NCBI RefSeq assembly: GCF_002288925.2
Contig: NW_022098057.1
Coordinates: 65,153,641 to 65,217,640, forward strand
DNA length: 64,000 nt
Direction of reading: 5' to 3'
Origin: Delphinapterus leucas
Taxonomy: Eukaryota > Chordata > Mammalia > Artiodactyla > Monodontidae
Below are positions 12,145 to 21,879 of this stretch, one piece after another. Positions within the stretch are counted from its first letter, which is position 1. Each line of letters begins with the position of its first letter. The translations under genes were made by a program, and so were the position numbers. The notes beneath the pieces are model-generated. The model did not search any database. It had not been told where the DNA came from and saw nothing but the letters and a program-made list of their open reading frames with translations.

Positions 12145-12161
12145 TAAAAATACCCATACTT
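12145..12161. repeat. 17-bp target-site duplication, left copy
   Basis: 'taaaaatacccatactt' occurs exactly again at 12835-12851, marking the two ends of one L1 insertion even though its inside is inverted. Confidence 0.92.
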
Positions 12162-12834
12162 CAGAACCATATTTTTTTCTTCCCTGTATATGTGTTAGCA
12201 TAGGGTATTTGTTTTTCTCTTTCTGACTTACTTCCCTCTGTATGACAGACTCTAGATCCATCCACCTCACTACAAATAACTCAATTTCGTTTCTTTTTAT
12301 GGCTGAGTAATATTCCATTGTATATATGTGCCACATCTTCTTATCAATTCATCTGTCGATGGACACTTAGGTTGCTTCCATGTCCTGGCTGTTGTAAATA
12401 GAGCTGCAATGAACATTGTGGTACATGACTCTTTTTGAATGATGGTTTTCTCAGGGTATATGCCCAGTAGTGGGATTTCTGGGTCATATGGTAGTTCTAT
12501 TTTTAGCTTTTTAAGGAACCTCCATACTGTTCTCCATAGTGGCTGTATCAATTTACATGGGTAAGCTGGGATGAAGTGAGAGAGTGGCATGGACTTATAT
12601 ATACTACCAAATGCAAAATAGGTAGCTAGTGGGAAGCAGCCACCTGGCACAGGGAGATCAGCTCGGTGCTTTGTGACCACCTAGAGGGGTGGGATAGGGA
12701 GGGTGGGAGGGAGACGCAAGAGGGATATATGTATATGTATAGCTGATTCGCTTTGTTATAAAGCAGAAACTAACCCACCATTGTAAAGCAATTATACTCC
12801 AATAAAGATGTTAAAAAAATAAAAATTAAAAATA
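12162..12834. mobile_element. 5'-inverted (twin-primed) L1 insertion
   Basis: Two L1 pieces in opposite orientation lie between one perfect 17-bp duplication. 12162-12558 is the C-terminal part of ORF2 on the minus strand ('[20 protein letters not shown]', '[20 protein letters not shown]'). 12559-12834 is the 3'UTR on the plus strand ('gggtaagctgggatgaagtg' to 'ctccaataaagatgttaaaa'). Compared with the un-inverted copy at 31.85-32.93 kb, about 70 bp between the two pieces is missing at the switch point. This is the standard product of twin priming during L1 insertion. No functional ORF. Confidence 0.9.
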
Positions 12835-12851
12835 TAAAAATACCCATACTT

Positions 12852-13380
12852 GCTTTTCCTTCTCAGCTTCTTCACCAATTACTCTTCTAGATTCAGTCAC
12901 TTTATTTTATTTTTTTTAGTCACTTTATTTTAACTATCATTTCCTTCTCATAATATTTCTGAATTTTGTTGAGATTTTCATTTCTTGCTATTGTAACTGA
13001 AGATTTAGTATCATCCTTTCTCTTACTGTCCCACTTTTCATGTTAATATAGTATTAAATAAATAAACAGTATTTAACTTAGGATGACTATGTAAGCAATG
13101 ATGCTGCTGGATTAAGTGGTATACTAGATTGTGCTTCCATTCTCATTCCACTTTTTGTTTTTCTTGCAGTTAAGAATTGTCCCTATTCTCTCTCTTTCCC
13201 CTCCCACAAATTTGCTTAGTTTTGTCTGTACCTAGGGTTAGTTGTTTTTCTCAATATTTGAAAAGATTTGTTCCAAATACTCAGTCAATTCAGATAATCC
13301 CTTTCTTCTGCAGCACTCCATTTCTCTGCCCCAATATCTAATCACAGCTGTTAACCTAGTACCCCCTTCACCATTCTCCA
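12852..13380. other. unannotated AT-rich sequence
   Basis: No family recognised. It contains a local imperfect tandem duplication of about 25 bp ('agtcactttatttta' at about 12894 and 12919). Confidence 0.4.
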
Positions 13381-13479
13381 ATGGTGATATCCCGTTTCCT
13401 GGATCCCATATATTCATTTTCCTAGTTTACCACTTGTTTTGTTGAAGCATATTCACTAGCAGATTCCTGAGAGGGTGCA

Positions 13480-14031
13480 TGTGAAATAAAAATTTCATGT
13501 CTGAATTTTTAAAATTTATCTTTACTGATTAAAAGATTGGCTGTATAATTCACAGTTGGCAATCATTTTCCTTCAGAATCTTTAAACCATTGCACCACTG
13601 TCTTCTCACACCCACTCTTGCTGCTGAGAATCAGAGGCTATTCTGGTTCCCACTCCTTTGTGTATAATTTATTCTTTACTCTCTGGAAGCTTTTATGGAA
13701 CTTTATTTTCCCTGGTATTTGGAAATTAAGCAAGGATATACTTTAGTTTGGGCCTTTTTTCATTCACTGTGCTGGGTATTCAGTGGTCCTTTAAATCTGG
13801 AGACTTGTGTCCTTCAGTTCTGTAAAATTATGTCTTCTTTTTAAATTAACTCTCCCCATTTTCTCTGTTGTCTCTCTCTCTGGAACTTTTATTGCACAGA
13901 TTTTGGACTTCTTGGATTGATACTTTGCTTTTTCTCTCCTATTTTCCATCTCTTTATCTTTTTTATCTTACTTTCAGGTGATTTCCTCAGCTTTGTGTTA
14001 CAGTATTTATTTATTTATTAAAAATCTAGAT
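13480..14031 (+). mobile_element. ancient L1/HAL1-like LINE fragment, part 1
   Basis: Diverged block resembling a widespread mammalian L1-type 3' region: 'ataattcacagttggcaatc', 'cattttccttcagaatcttt', 'accactgtcttctcacaccc', 'tctggaacttttattgcaca', 'tctcctattttccatctctt'. It appears to resume at about 14500 after an hAT element. Assignment to L1M or HAL1 is not settled by eye. Confidence 0.45.
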
Positions 14032-14215
14032 CAGGTATCAACAAACTATGACACAATTAAATCCAGCAGTGATGCTGCTGGGTCAGGTGGTGTAAATAAA
14101 GTTAAATTTCTGTAAATAAAGGAACACATTCATGCTCATTCGCTTACAGATTGTCTATGGATGCTTTCACCTTGCAATAACAGAGTTTAGAGACTGTAAG
14201 GCCTGAAAATATGTG

Positions 14216-14478
14216 TCTATAAAGGGACACATAGGGCTTCCCTGGTGGCGCAGTGGTTGGGAGTCTGCCTGCCGATGCAGGGGACGCAGGTTCGTGCCCC
14301 AGTCCGGGAAGATCCCACATGCCGCGGAGCAGCTGGGCCCGTGAGCCATGGCCGCCTGAGCCTGCACGTCCGGAGCCTGTGCTCCGCAACGGGAGAGGCC
14401 ACAACAGTGAGAGGCCCGCGCACCACAAAAAAAAAAAAAAAAAAAGGGACACATATTTACTATGTGTCCCTTTATAGA
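14216..14478. repeat. 18-bp inverted repeat split by a SINE
   Basis: Left arm 'tctataaagggacacata' (14216-14233) is the exact reverse complement of the right arm 'tatgtgtccctttataga' (14461-14478). Before the SINE arrived, a 5-base loop 'tttac' (14456-14460) separated the arms. The right arm is the native hAT sequence; the left arm is extra relative to the hAT pattern. Confidence 0.9.
14234..14442 (+). mobile_element. CHR-type SINE (cetacean)
   Basis: Same family as the copy at 1245: 'gggcttccctggtggcgcag' through 'gaggcccgcgcaccac', then poly(A). An exact 13-bp target duplication 'aaagggacacata' lies at 14221-14233 and 14443-14455. The duplication falls within the left arm of the inverted repeat, so the palindrome is older than the SINE. 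Confidence 0.93.
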
Positions 14479-14499
14479 AAAAGTTTGCGGATCCTCCCT

Positions 14500-15080
14500 C
14501 TTCTCCCAGTTTAGGTGATCATATTTGTTATCTCCAGGAGCTCTTTTCTGGTTCTCTTATTTTCTTCTTAATATCATCATGCTCTATTTCTATCGATGTG
14601 ACCTCTTCTTACTCTGAGGACATTGCATGGAGTGTTTTTGTAGTATACTGCTTGCTGCAATGCCACTGTTTCCACTGAGGTAATTAGTTCATTTTGGCTT
14701 ATTTCATGTTGGAAGCTTTACTCAAATGTTAAGTTTCTTGTGTGTTCATTCAGGTTAACGAGTGAGGCACTAAAAACTGAGAGAAGGTCCCCTGTGTGTA
14801 GGCAAGCTTTTGGCTGTGGATTTTGTGGTAGCAGGATTAAACAGTGAGCTTGCCTTTTTACTGAGGAATGTCCAGATGCATGAACATAGATTTTTTTCCT
14901 TCAGAGAAGACCCCAAGCCCCCTGCCCTAGGACTGCTGGCTACCAGTGTCCTGGGACAAAGCAGGGGAAGGGTGGCGAGGTCCCCAACTCATTATGTACA
15001 TTCTCATTTAATTCTTCTGTTTGCAGGTCCAAGCCTTACTGCTTTGCCTCATGTACTTGGGTTTAGCTTCTTGTGTTTGA
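14500..15080 (+). mobile_element. ancient L1/HAL1-like LINE fragment, part 2
   Basis: Probable continuation of the block ending at 14031: 'tctccaggagctcttttctg', 'gttctcttattttcttctta', 'ctctgaggacattgcatgga'. The similarity fades after about 14800. Inferred from motif order. Confidence 0.35.
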
Positions 15081-15125
15081 ATTTGCCAGAAAATAAGCAT
15101 TTTCTCTTCTCTGCTTGAAGAAAGG

Positions 15126-15475
15126 AGTAGTATCTTATTTCAGGCTGACTATATAATAAATACCACAGAGTGGGTGACACACAACAGAAATTTACTTCTC
15201 CCAGTTTTTGAGGCAGAAAGTCTGAGATCAGCATGTTTGAGTGTTTGGTGAGGTCCCTCTTCCTGGTTTGCAGATGGATGCATTCTTGCTGTATCCTTAC
15301 ATGGCAGAGAGAGAGATCATCTCTCTTTTGATAACAGTACAAACCTATTCATGAAGCCTCCACCTTCATGACCGAATTATCTCCCAAAGGCTCTACCTCC
15401 AGATATCATCACTTTGGGGATTAGGGCTTCAACGTAGAATTTGCTGGGGGGATACAAACATTCAGTCCATACTGG
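15126..15475 (-). mobile_element. MLT1 solo LTR, antisense
   Basis: Diverged MLT1: 'accacagagtgggtgacaca', 'caacagaaatttacttctcc', 'gaggtccctcttcctggttt', 'ttatctcccaaaggctctac', 'atcactttggggattagggc', 'acaaacattcagtccatact'. It is more decayed than the copy at 4268. Confidence 0.75.
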
Positions 15476-16710
15476 ATAGTCTCTAGATTTCTTGGGGTGA
15501 AGGTGGGGATCTGGCAGTCAGTCACTCACCATGAAGACTTTAAACCAGTCCTTGTATTTTAAGTGAGCCCCCTCTTCTGGAGGCTTTAAAGATTTTGCTG
15601 CACAGTGTAGGGTCCCCCTTCAGTAAGCGTTTAGATTGTAGCTTTCTTGACTCTACTAATTTATTACATATTCTTTGTTTTCCAAAAATTTGTAGAAATT
15701 GTTCATCCACTCTTACCTCCTCTTTATCCTCGATTGTATTCATATGTCATTACATGAGTTTTGAGGAAGGAGAGGTAATAAAAATGTGCAATAAATCAGT
15801 CATATTTAAGGTTTCTCATGACAGATTTCAGGCATGGCAGGTGATCACAGGGGCTGGGAAAGAGACTAGCAAAGCTGCCGTATAAGCCAGGACTGTAGCC
15901 CAAGGATAGACATGGAGGTAAAAGTCTTCAATCATAAAAGTGAGCTGCTCTCCTCTTTGAAATTCATATCTTCCAGGCCATCTTTACCAGAATCATTGTA
16001 AGGTCTCTTACTATGTACATATTTCTCTATACAGTGTTTTAAATCAGAAGAAACTTGGCTATATTGTACTTACCTGTGGCTTTGTTGGCTGTATAATTCA
16101 GTGTGTGCCTACTATCATTTCATTCATTCTTCTGTGGGTCGCAGTTAAGTTACCCCCATTTGTTCATTTATTTCTGAATCATCACTTTCGTGAGGTTTCT
16201 CCCACATCCCTTTTAGCCCAGAGCAACCTATTCTTTTTTGCAAGCCAGCAGCCTTCAAAAGTGCTAGGAAAATATATATTTTGAAATACCATTTTTGTGT
16301 TTATAGTTTGCTGTGGCTGAGTGAATATATTGGGTGGAAATAGAATGACTTTTCAGGCCATCATGTTCATTTAAGCTAAATTTTCTCTAGCATTTTATAT
16401 TTTGTATTTATTACAACTACTTGCAAGTTTACACATTTTCAGTATTTGTAAGCCTGAGCCCAGTATTTTCTCAAAAGAATGAGTTTATAATTTTATAATG
16501 AAATATAGATAATAGAATTTTATGTATGTTTTCTCAAGAAACCAACTATACTCTGAACTGAAATATGGATTTGTTTTCCCGCTTTTTGTATCAAAATTTT
16601 GGTTTCAGTTATTATTATCACTTATACTTTAGAACGACTTTTCCTTCTCAGATTTATTTTTGTGACTTAGTAGTAAAAAATTAGAAAAACTTGAACTTAA
16701 TATGGTCTAT
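15476..16710. other. unannotated sequence
   Basis: No repeat family or gene recognised. ORFs up to 96 codons lack any family signature. Confidence 0.4.
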
Positions 16711-16748
<38 letters not shown>

Positions 16749-16750
16749 TT
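16711..16750. repeat. (TG)n microsatellite
   Basis: About 20 TG units with one 'ta' interruption near the 3' end. Likely polymorphic in length. Confidence 0.95.
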
Positions 16751-17254
16751 TTTACATCGCTAAGAAGTAGAGCTTTACAAGTAAATATAATATTTCAACT
16801 AGGCAAACTTTTATTTATGATCCAAGTATCCAAGTGAATAACACAATGTGGGCCTCTATTCAAAAACTAGTAATAGGTATCACATAGTCATTTAAATGTT
16901 CTCCTTAATTCATTGGCTCAGTTTGAGACCAGACTTTCTCTTAAAAGCAACAGTCTGCATTAATTCTGTATTTTTTCTCTCTATAGTATTTACTTAAAAA
17001 TCATGAAAATATTTTTGACTTGGTATACATTACTTTCAGTCTTGGTGTTTTCCTGCTGAGGTACTCTGTGTTTCTGCCTAAAGAAACCAAAGCAATTAAA
17101 CATGTCATCCTATGTTTAGGCTATTAGTCCTAATTGTTAAGCTTTGAAGGTTTCCTGTGGGTACTTCTAAAAGGCTTGAGAAGTTTTACATAATTTTAAG
17201 TGGCTTATAAGCTTTGTAAGTTTAACTTGGAGAGTATTGTAGTAATACCAAGTA
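16751..17254. other. unannotated AT-rich sequence
   Basis: Nothing recognised. Confidence 0.4.
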
Positions 17255-17450
17255 ATAATGATATAAAGGCTTAGAGAATCATAGAATTGGAAAGGATTTT
17301 GAGGTTATTTTATCCAGTCCACATTTTACATATCAGAAAATTGAAACCCAGAGAGATAAAGTAACCGGCTCAATTGACATATGATATGGGTACAGGAACT
17401 TTGTGTGGAACTTAGATCCTCTGACTCTTAGTGTATTTTTTATGACCATT
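17255..17450 (-). mobile_element. MIR-type (CORE-SINE) remnant, antisense
   Basis: 'aatcatagaattggaaagga', 'cattttacatatcagaaaat' and 'gaaacccagagagataaagt' match the common ancient SINE/MIR3-like pattern in reverse. Strongly diverged; exact family uncertain. Confidence 0.4.
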
Positions 17451-18044
17451 GTGTCTTCTTTGAATCCAAACCAAAGTTTTTGTACTATGTGAAAAACAAC
17501 AGCAGGCATTAATAGATAACTTTTTACCTATCCTCATATAGGTTTATCTATACAACTAAGACAAAATCTGTTTTGTTAGAAGAAAAACATATGTCTTAAA
17601 CGATTCTTTGTTTCCTTTCTATTATAAAAGCAATAAATATTCATTATAAAACATAGGGACCATGGTTTCACCATCCAAAGTTTAGCAGTTATACAAATTA
17701 TACAAATTTTGGCAATTATACAAATTTTTCACTAACTTGAATTTAATGCATCACATTCCTTGAAATGGATGGAACAATTATTTTAAATTTCTTCTACTGT
17801 TGGAAATTTAATTTATAGAACAAACTTTATTGATGTTGAATTATTCAGGCTTACCTTCCCTTAAGTGACTGAAACATGTAAATTATTGGCTCTGAAAAGG
17901 AAAGAAATCACTTATATTCTAATATACAGTCTCTCTCCCATATGGCTAACATAATCTCTTAAATAGCAAGTTATCCCACGCCAAAGGACAAGGTACACAG
18001 AGAAGAATTTGGTGAGTTTTCAGTGGAACAACCCAAAGGTCAAC
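17451..18044. other. unannotated AT-rich sequence
   Basis: Contains a small internal repeat of 'ttatacaaatt' (three copies near 17690-17725). No gene or family seen. Confidence 0.4.
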
Positions 18045-18460
18045 TCCAGAATGGTCTTACTACTTCCCTAAAACACTACCACCAATTTGGTTACGTTATT
18101 GTCTTGCTTAAATCCCTTGGATAGCTCACTGTCGCCTCTAGTTAAAATAGCAGACTCATCCTCATGACGCACAAGGTCCTTCTGATTTGATTCATTTTGT
18201 TGTTAGATAAAGCCGAACAATCAGCTGTGAAGAAAAGCTGGAACCTTACTGGGGAAGGAATTGTAGCTTCGTTTTAGTGTCCTGCACTTTGCTGTTCTCC
18301 ATTTGTCTTACCTGTCCTGTGTTCACCTCAAAGCTCCAGCTTATTCATGGTTTTTGCTTCTTATGGGGTTGGCTTGCCACAAGATCTTCATTGCCTACAC
18401 GCTACCTCATGACTCAGCTTTATTTCAAATCAGCTCATTCTTTCAATACTTTTCAGTTTA
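18045..18460 (+). mobile_element. L2 LINE remnant, sense
   Basis: 'cttgcttaaatcccttggat', 'agctcactgtcgcctctagt' and 'catcctcatgacgcacaagg' follow the L2 RT C-terminal pattern (Leu-rich segment before the YKAL-like box). Diverged; boundaries approximate. Confidence 0.4.
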
Positions 18461-18689
18461 AAATTCTAGAGAAGGCAAGTCTGAAATGCTGCCTCATAGG
18501 TTGCTATCTGGCTTATGAGTTGGTTTTTCTTGAATACAGTGACCACCCTGAGTCTAATCAGATGTGATGGAGGGTTGAGGGTCATGGTGAGGTTGGCAGA
18601 GTCATGTTGTACAAAACCTGGCAGGTGCTTCAGAGGGAGCCAATTGCAGTTATGAAGGACAGTGGATAAAACCTGATTCAAAGATCCTT

Positions 18690-19125
18690 TACTATCTTGT
18701 CCAAAGCTATCCTTTTGTCTTCATTTCCACTCAATGTACAATATGCTATGCCACCTACAATCCAGTCACATCAAAGTATTTACAATTCTCTGAACAAACC
18801 ATGTTCTATCATGCCTTACGTCACTGTTTACACTGTTCTCCCTTATAGGAATAGCTCCCCACCCCCCATTATCTATCAGGTGCAATTGTCTATGAGATCA
18901 AATGTTATATTCTCCATAAAACCTTCTCTAGGGATTTTGGTGACTTCCTCATAAGCACTTTTGGGTTATATACCGTATACATATGACATATAAATGCATT
19001 GTATTATAATCATTTATATGTAAATTTTTCCAACAGAATATCCTTTAAATTCAAGGATGGTGGAATATAATTCATCTTCAAATATCTACTGGTAACACAT
19101 AATACATATTCCATATGTGTTTGTC
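18690..19125 (+). mobile_element. L2 LINE 3' end, sense
   Basis: 'ccataaaaccttctctaggg' (the 'gaggccttccctgacca' region), 'attttggtgacttcctcata', then 'aattcaaggatggtggaata'. The order is consistent with an L2 3' end, but poorly preserved. Confidence 0.4.
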
Positions 19126-19660
19126 GAAAAGAAAAAATCAAGATGATTCAAGGGGAGATACTCCTATCATAGTGAAGAGTCCCTGGAAGGAGTGCTGTAG
19201 CTGACTCGCAAGTCTATGTTACCCAAGACATGCTCAAATATAAGGGAAATGTGTGTACCAAGTATGACAGACACTCAAAATTTGGGTCAATGAGCCAGAA
19301 TACTGGTTTATTTTTTCCCATTTGCAGTCTCTATTCAACTAAAAAGTGTTGCAGATGGATTTTTATTGCTCCCGCATTCTCTTCCAACCTGAGAAATTTT
19401 ACTCTGAGGGCACTTTCATTTGTGTCTAAAGGCAGTGCCCTTGTATTCACAGAAAAACAACTCCTTATTTGGGTCTGTTTACTCCTCTGTTCCTTACCCA
19501 TGGTATTATCTCAGGGGGATTTTTGCCTTAAGTGGGCTTTCATTAAGGAGCTTACTGGAATATCTGGAACTTCAAATAAAAGCTTGTCCACAGTTTCAAT
19601 AAGGTTGACTTTAGAAGTCAGCTTGAAGAAGCCTGACCTAAAGGACTTGTTGTAATCTGG
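19126..19660. other. unannotated sequence with a 141-codon ORF
   Basis: An open frame of 141 codons (19230-19655, +) has no recognisable domain. It is rich in Leu, Ser and Phe, and shows no splice or start context. Most likely chance. Confidence 0.4.
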
Positions 19661-19900
19661 CCCTTGTATGTCTGTTTTGTGCCAGTTCCCATTCTAGGTG
19701 TTGGTGGTAGAATTAAGAGAAGAGAAAAGACACATTTCTGTACTCATAGTGTTGACAATCCAGAATGGCATACAGATGAAACACTTGTTACAATGTGGGT
19801 AGTTAGTGCTATCACGAAGAAAGCACAGGATGCCATGTGACTTCATAGGAATGGCAGCTATGTAGACCCAAATAGCAGAGGCAAGAACTGAATTAAGTCC
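19661..19900 (-). mobile_element. L2 LINE 3' end, antisense
   Basis: 'ttttgtgccagttcccattc', 'taggtgttggtggtagaatt', 'gttgacaatccagaatggca' and 'gttagtgctatcacgaagaa' fit the reverse-oriented L2 end. Confidence 0.4.
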
Positions 19901-20720
19901 CAGCAAAGAAAAACTACAGTGATAAAAGTGCATGATTTTAAAATAATGAATGATTAATACATCTAGCCAGAGCAATATCAAGAACAATTCTTTTGTTTTA
20001 TAAGTTCTCAGTTATACTCAGTAGAGATGGTTTGGACAAGTTATGAAATTTAATCTGACTAGTTAGTATTCAGCATAACCAGCACCTCTTCATGAACACC
20101 TGTAAGATATCAGTCATGAAAAACTAGGCAAGAATTATTGGTCAGTATCTTTAAAAGTCCACTTCAAGGCGTCTTTGATAGTCTGCACCACCCTTTTATC
20201 CTAAACATTCTTAAAACAGATGAGGTGCCATGCTGACTGCTTAGATAATATCCTTGTCCACAAATACTATAACTTGACTGAGACAAATGTGGACCTGTTG
20301 TCAGGAATAATTGGGCCTGGCAGCTTGTATGCTGCCAAAAACTGGCATGGAGTCGCATTGTCACCGCAGAGTCTTGAGGTCGAAGCAAAATCAAAGTCAT
20401 TGTGAGAAGCAGTATACTGAAGGGAAAAGATTTTATCTCATAATGCAAAATCAGTGTGGAATTCTGATTCAATTTTTTTTAGTCTCTTCCCATGGGAAAA
20501 TTAGGTGTCTTAGGCAGTTTATGCCAAGCAGCCTGCCTTGTGGTATGCACTAACTTCCTTTAGACTTTTCAATATCAGCATCAATTTGAGGCCATCAGAT
20601 AGAGCTTCTAGCCAAGGCTTTCAAGTAGATAATTCCCACATGTGCTATGTGTAGTGAAGCCAAGATAATGCCTTCTGGAATAAAAATGTAACTTTTCTAC
20701 AAAATATATCCCTTATGGTA
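19901..20720. other. unannotated sequence
   Basis: No repeat family or gene recognised. Confidence 0.4.
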
Positions 20721-20739
20721 AAACACACAGACACACACA

Positions 20740-20770
<31 letters not shown>
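20721..20770. repeat. (CA)n microsatellite
   Basis: About 24 CA units with interruptions 'ag' and 'at'. Likely length-variable. Confidence 0.95.
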
Positions 20771-21433
20771 CCTCATGTTTATGTTTTAAGATTGGCTTCA
20801 AAATTGTTAGTCAATTTCTGAGTCTTCTACACACCCACTTTGTAACAAAAGGCAATCTGGGTTCATATTAATTTAATCATCTTATTTCATAAGCCTGCAA
20901 ATAGAATCAAGGAAGCCTTCTCTTAACTAATCTTCTTGTGGTAGTGGCACCCATATTTTGATATGTGTTAGGGATAGATATTCTCAACTATTAGATATTG
21001 ATGGTGTTCTTTGAACTACATTTGATGGTAGGATGAGTTGAGAACTTCAATCACTGTGCAAATTCATCAGCTATATTAATCTCAGAGTTCCCTATATGAG
21101 TTATATATGAGAGCTCCAAGTTTGGCAGGAACATGATACAAGTTTCTGTTTGCTTTATGATAGAAAACCTCTCAAAATATGGATCTCAGGAAACAACTGC
21201 AACTTTCAGTACAGTCTGTGGACATTATTCTTTATTTGTACATTATGGATTGTCCACCTGAAATATCTAAGAAATTAGATTAGATTAGATTGGAAATTGG
21301 ATATTAGATTGAAAATTTATTAGGACCAGAAAGACAGTATAGTAACCAGAAAAATTAAAAAGTAAATATACAAAAACAATTGTTTCCTTTTTGTTTTCAA
21401 ACAGCTTATTGTTAGTAAAACAGAAAAAGACTT
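20771..21433. other. unannotated sequence
   Basis: Contains a short (TTAGA)n run at about 21276-21291. Otherwise nothing recognised. Confidence 0.4.
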
Positions 21434-21449
21434 AAAAATTAGTAAAACA

Positions 21450-21636
21450 GGGCTTCCCTGGTGGTGCAGTGGTTGAGTCTGCCTGCCGATGCAGGGGACA
21501 CGGGTTCGTGCCCTGGTCCGGGAAGATCCCACATGCCGCGGAGCGGCTGGGCCCGTGAGCCATGGCCGCTGAGCCTGCGCTCCACAATGGGAGAGGCCAC
21601 AACAGTGAGAGGCCTGTGTACCGCAAAAAAAAAAAA
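21450..21636 (+). mobile_element. CHR-type SINE with internal deletions
   Basis: 'ggcttccctggtggtgcagt' to 'gaggcctgtgtaccgc' plus poly(A). An exact 16-bp target duplication 'aaaaattagtaaaaca' lies at 21434-21449 and 21637-21652. Compared with the other copies it lacks 'ag' after 'ggttgag' and about 15 bases between two 'gagcctg' repeats near 21574. Confidence 0.93.
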
Positions 21637-21652
21637 AAAAATTAGTAAAACA

Positions 21653-21875
21653 AAAAATCTTGCCAATTATGAATCATCTCTTACTTACCTTAGGCAATGT
21701 GCACAATCTACCAAGAGAATAGAAACAAAAGTGGAATGATAACAACAAAAATGCTACTGAGGAACAGAAGGGAGAGAGAGAATAGGTTTCTTGATTGGAA
21801 GGCTGAACAGCCTTTAATCCATGTATAAATTCAATGCTACATGATCAAAACTTCAACAGGAATTTTTGTGTTTAA
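21653..21875. other. unannotated sequence
   Basis: Short stretch between the SINE and the old L1-type repeat; nothing recognised. Confidence 0.4.
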
Positions 21876-21879
21876 TTCT

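Larger units (their letters stand above)
14032..14496 (-). mobile_element. hAT-Charlie nonautonomous element (MER58-like)
   Basis: Ends resemble 'caggggtcggcaaact': left 'caggtatcaacaaactatga', right 'agaaaaagtttgcggatcc'. Inside are 'gtaaataaag', 'catgctcattcgcttacaga', 'ttgtctatggatgctttcac' and 'agagactgtaaggcctgaaa'. The copy at 59939-60260 is the same family in the other orientation. The family label (MER58 or a close relative) is tentative. It is disrupted by an 18-bp inverted duplication and by a SINE at 14234-14442. Confidence 0.6.

Noticed and set aside
12297..12680. 127-codon minus-strand ORF that looks like an L1 ORF2 end with a new N-terminus
   Set aside because: It runs across the inversion junction of the twin-primed L1; the N-terminal part is antisense 3'UTR.
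13096..14092. Similar 27-bp stretches 'gatgctgctgg...' at 13096 and 14065
   Set aside because: About 23 of 27 bases match, but short and low in complexity; not enough to call a duplication.
14216..14478. Hairpin that might be a microRNA precursor
   Set aside because: The SINE separates the arms by more than 220 bases, and the arms (18 bp) are shorter than a typical precursor stem.
19230..19655. 141-codon plus-strand ORF
   Set aside because: No domain, no supporting splice or promoter context, ordinary composition for the region; chance is most likely.
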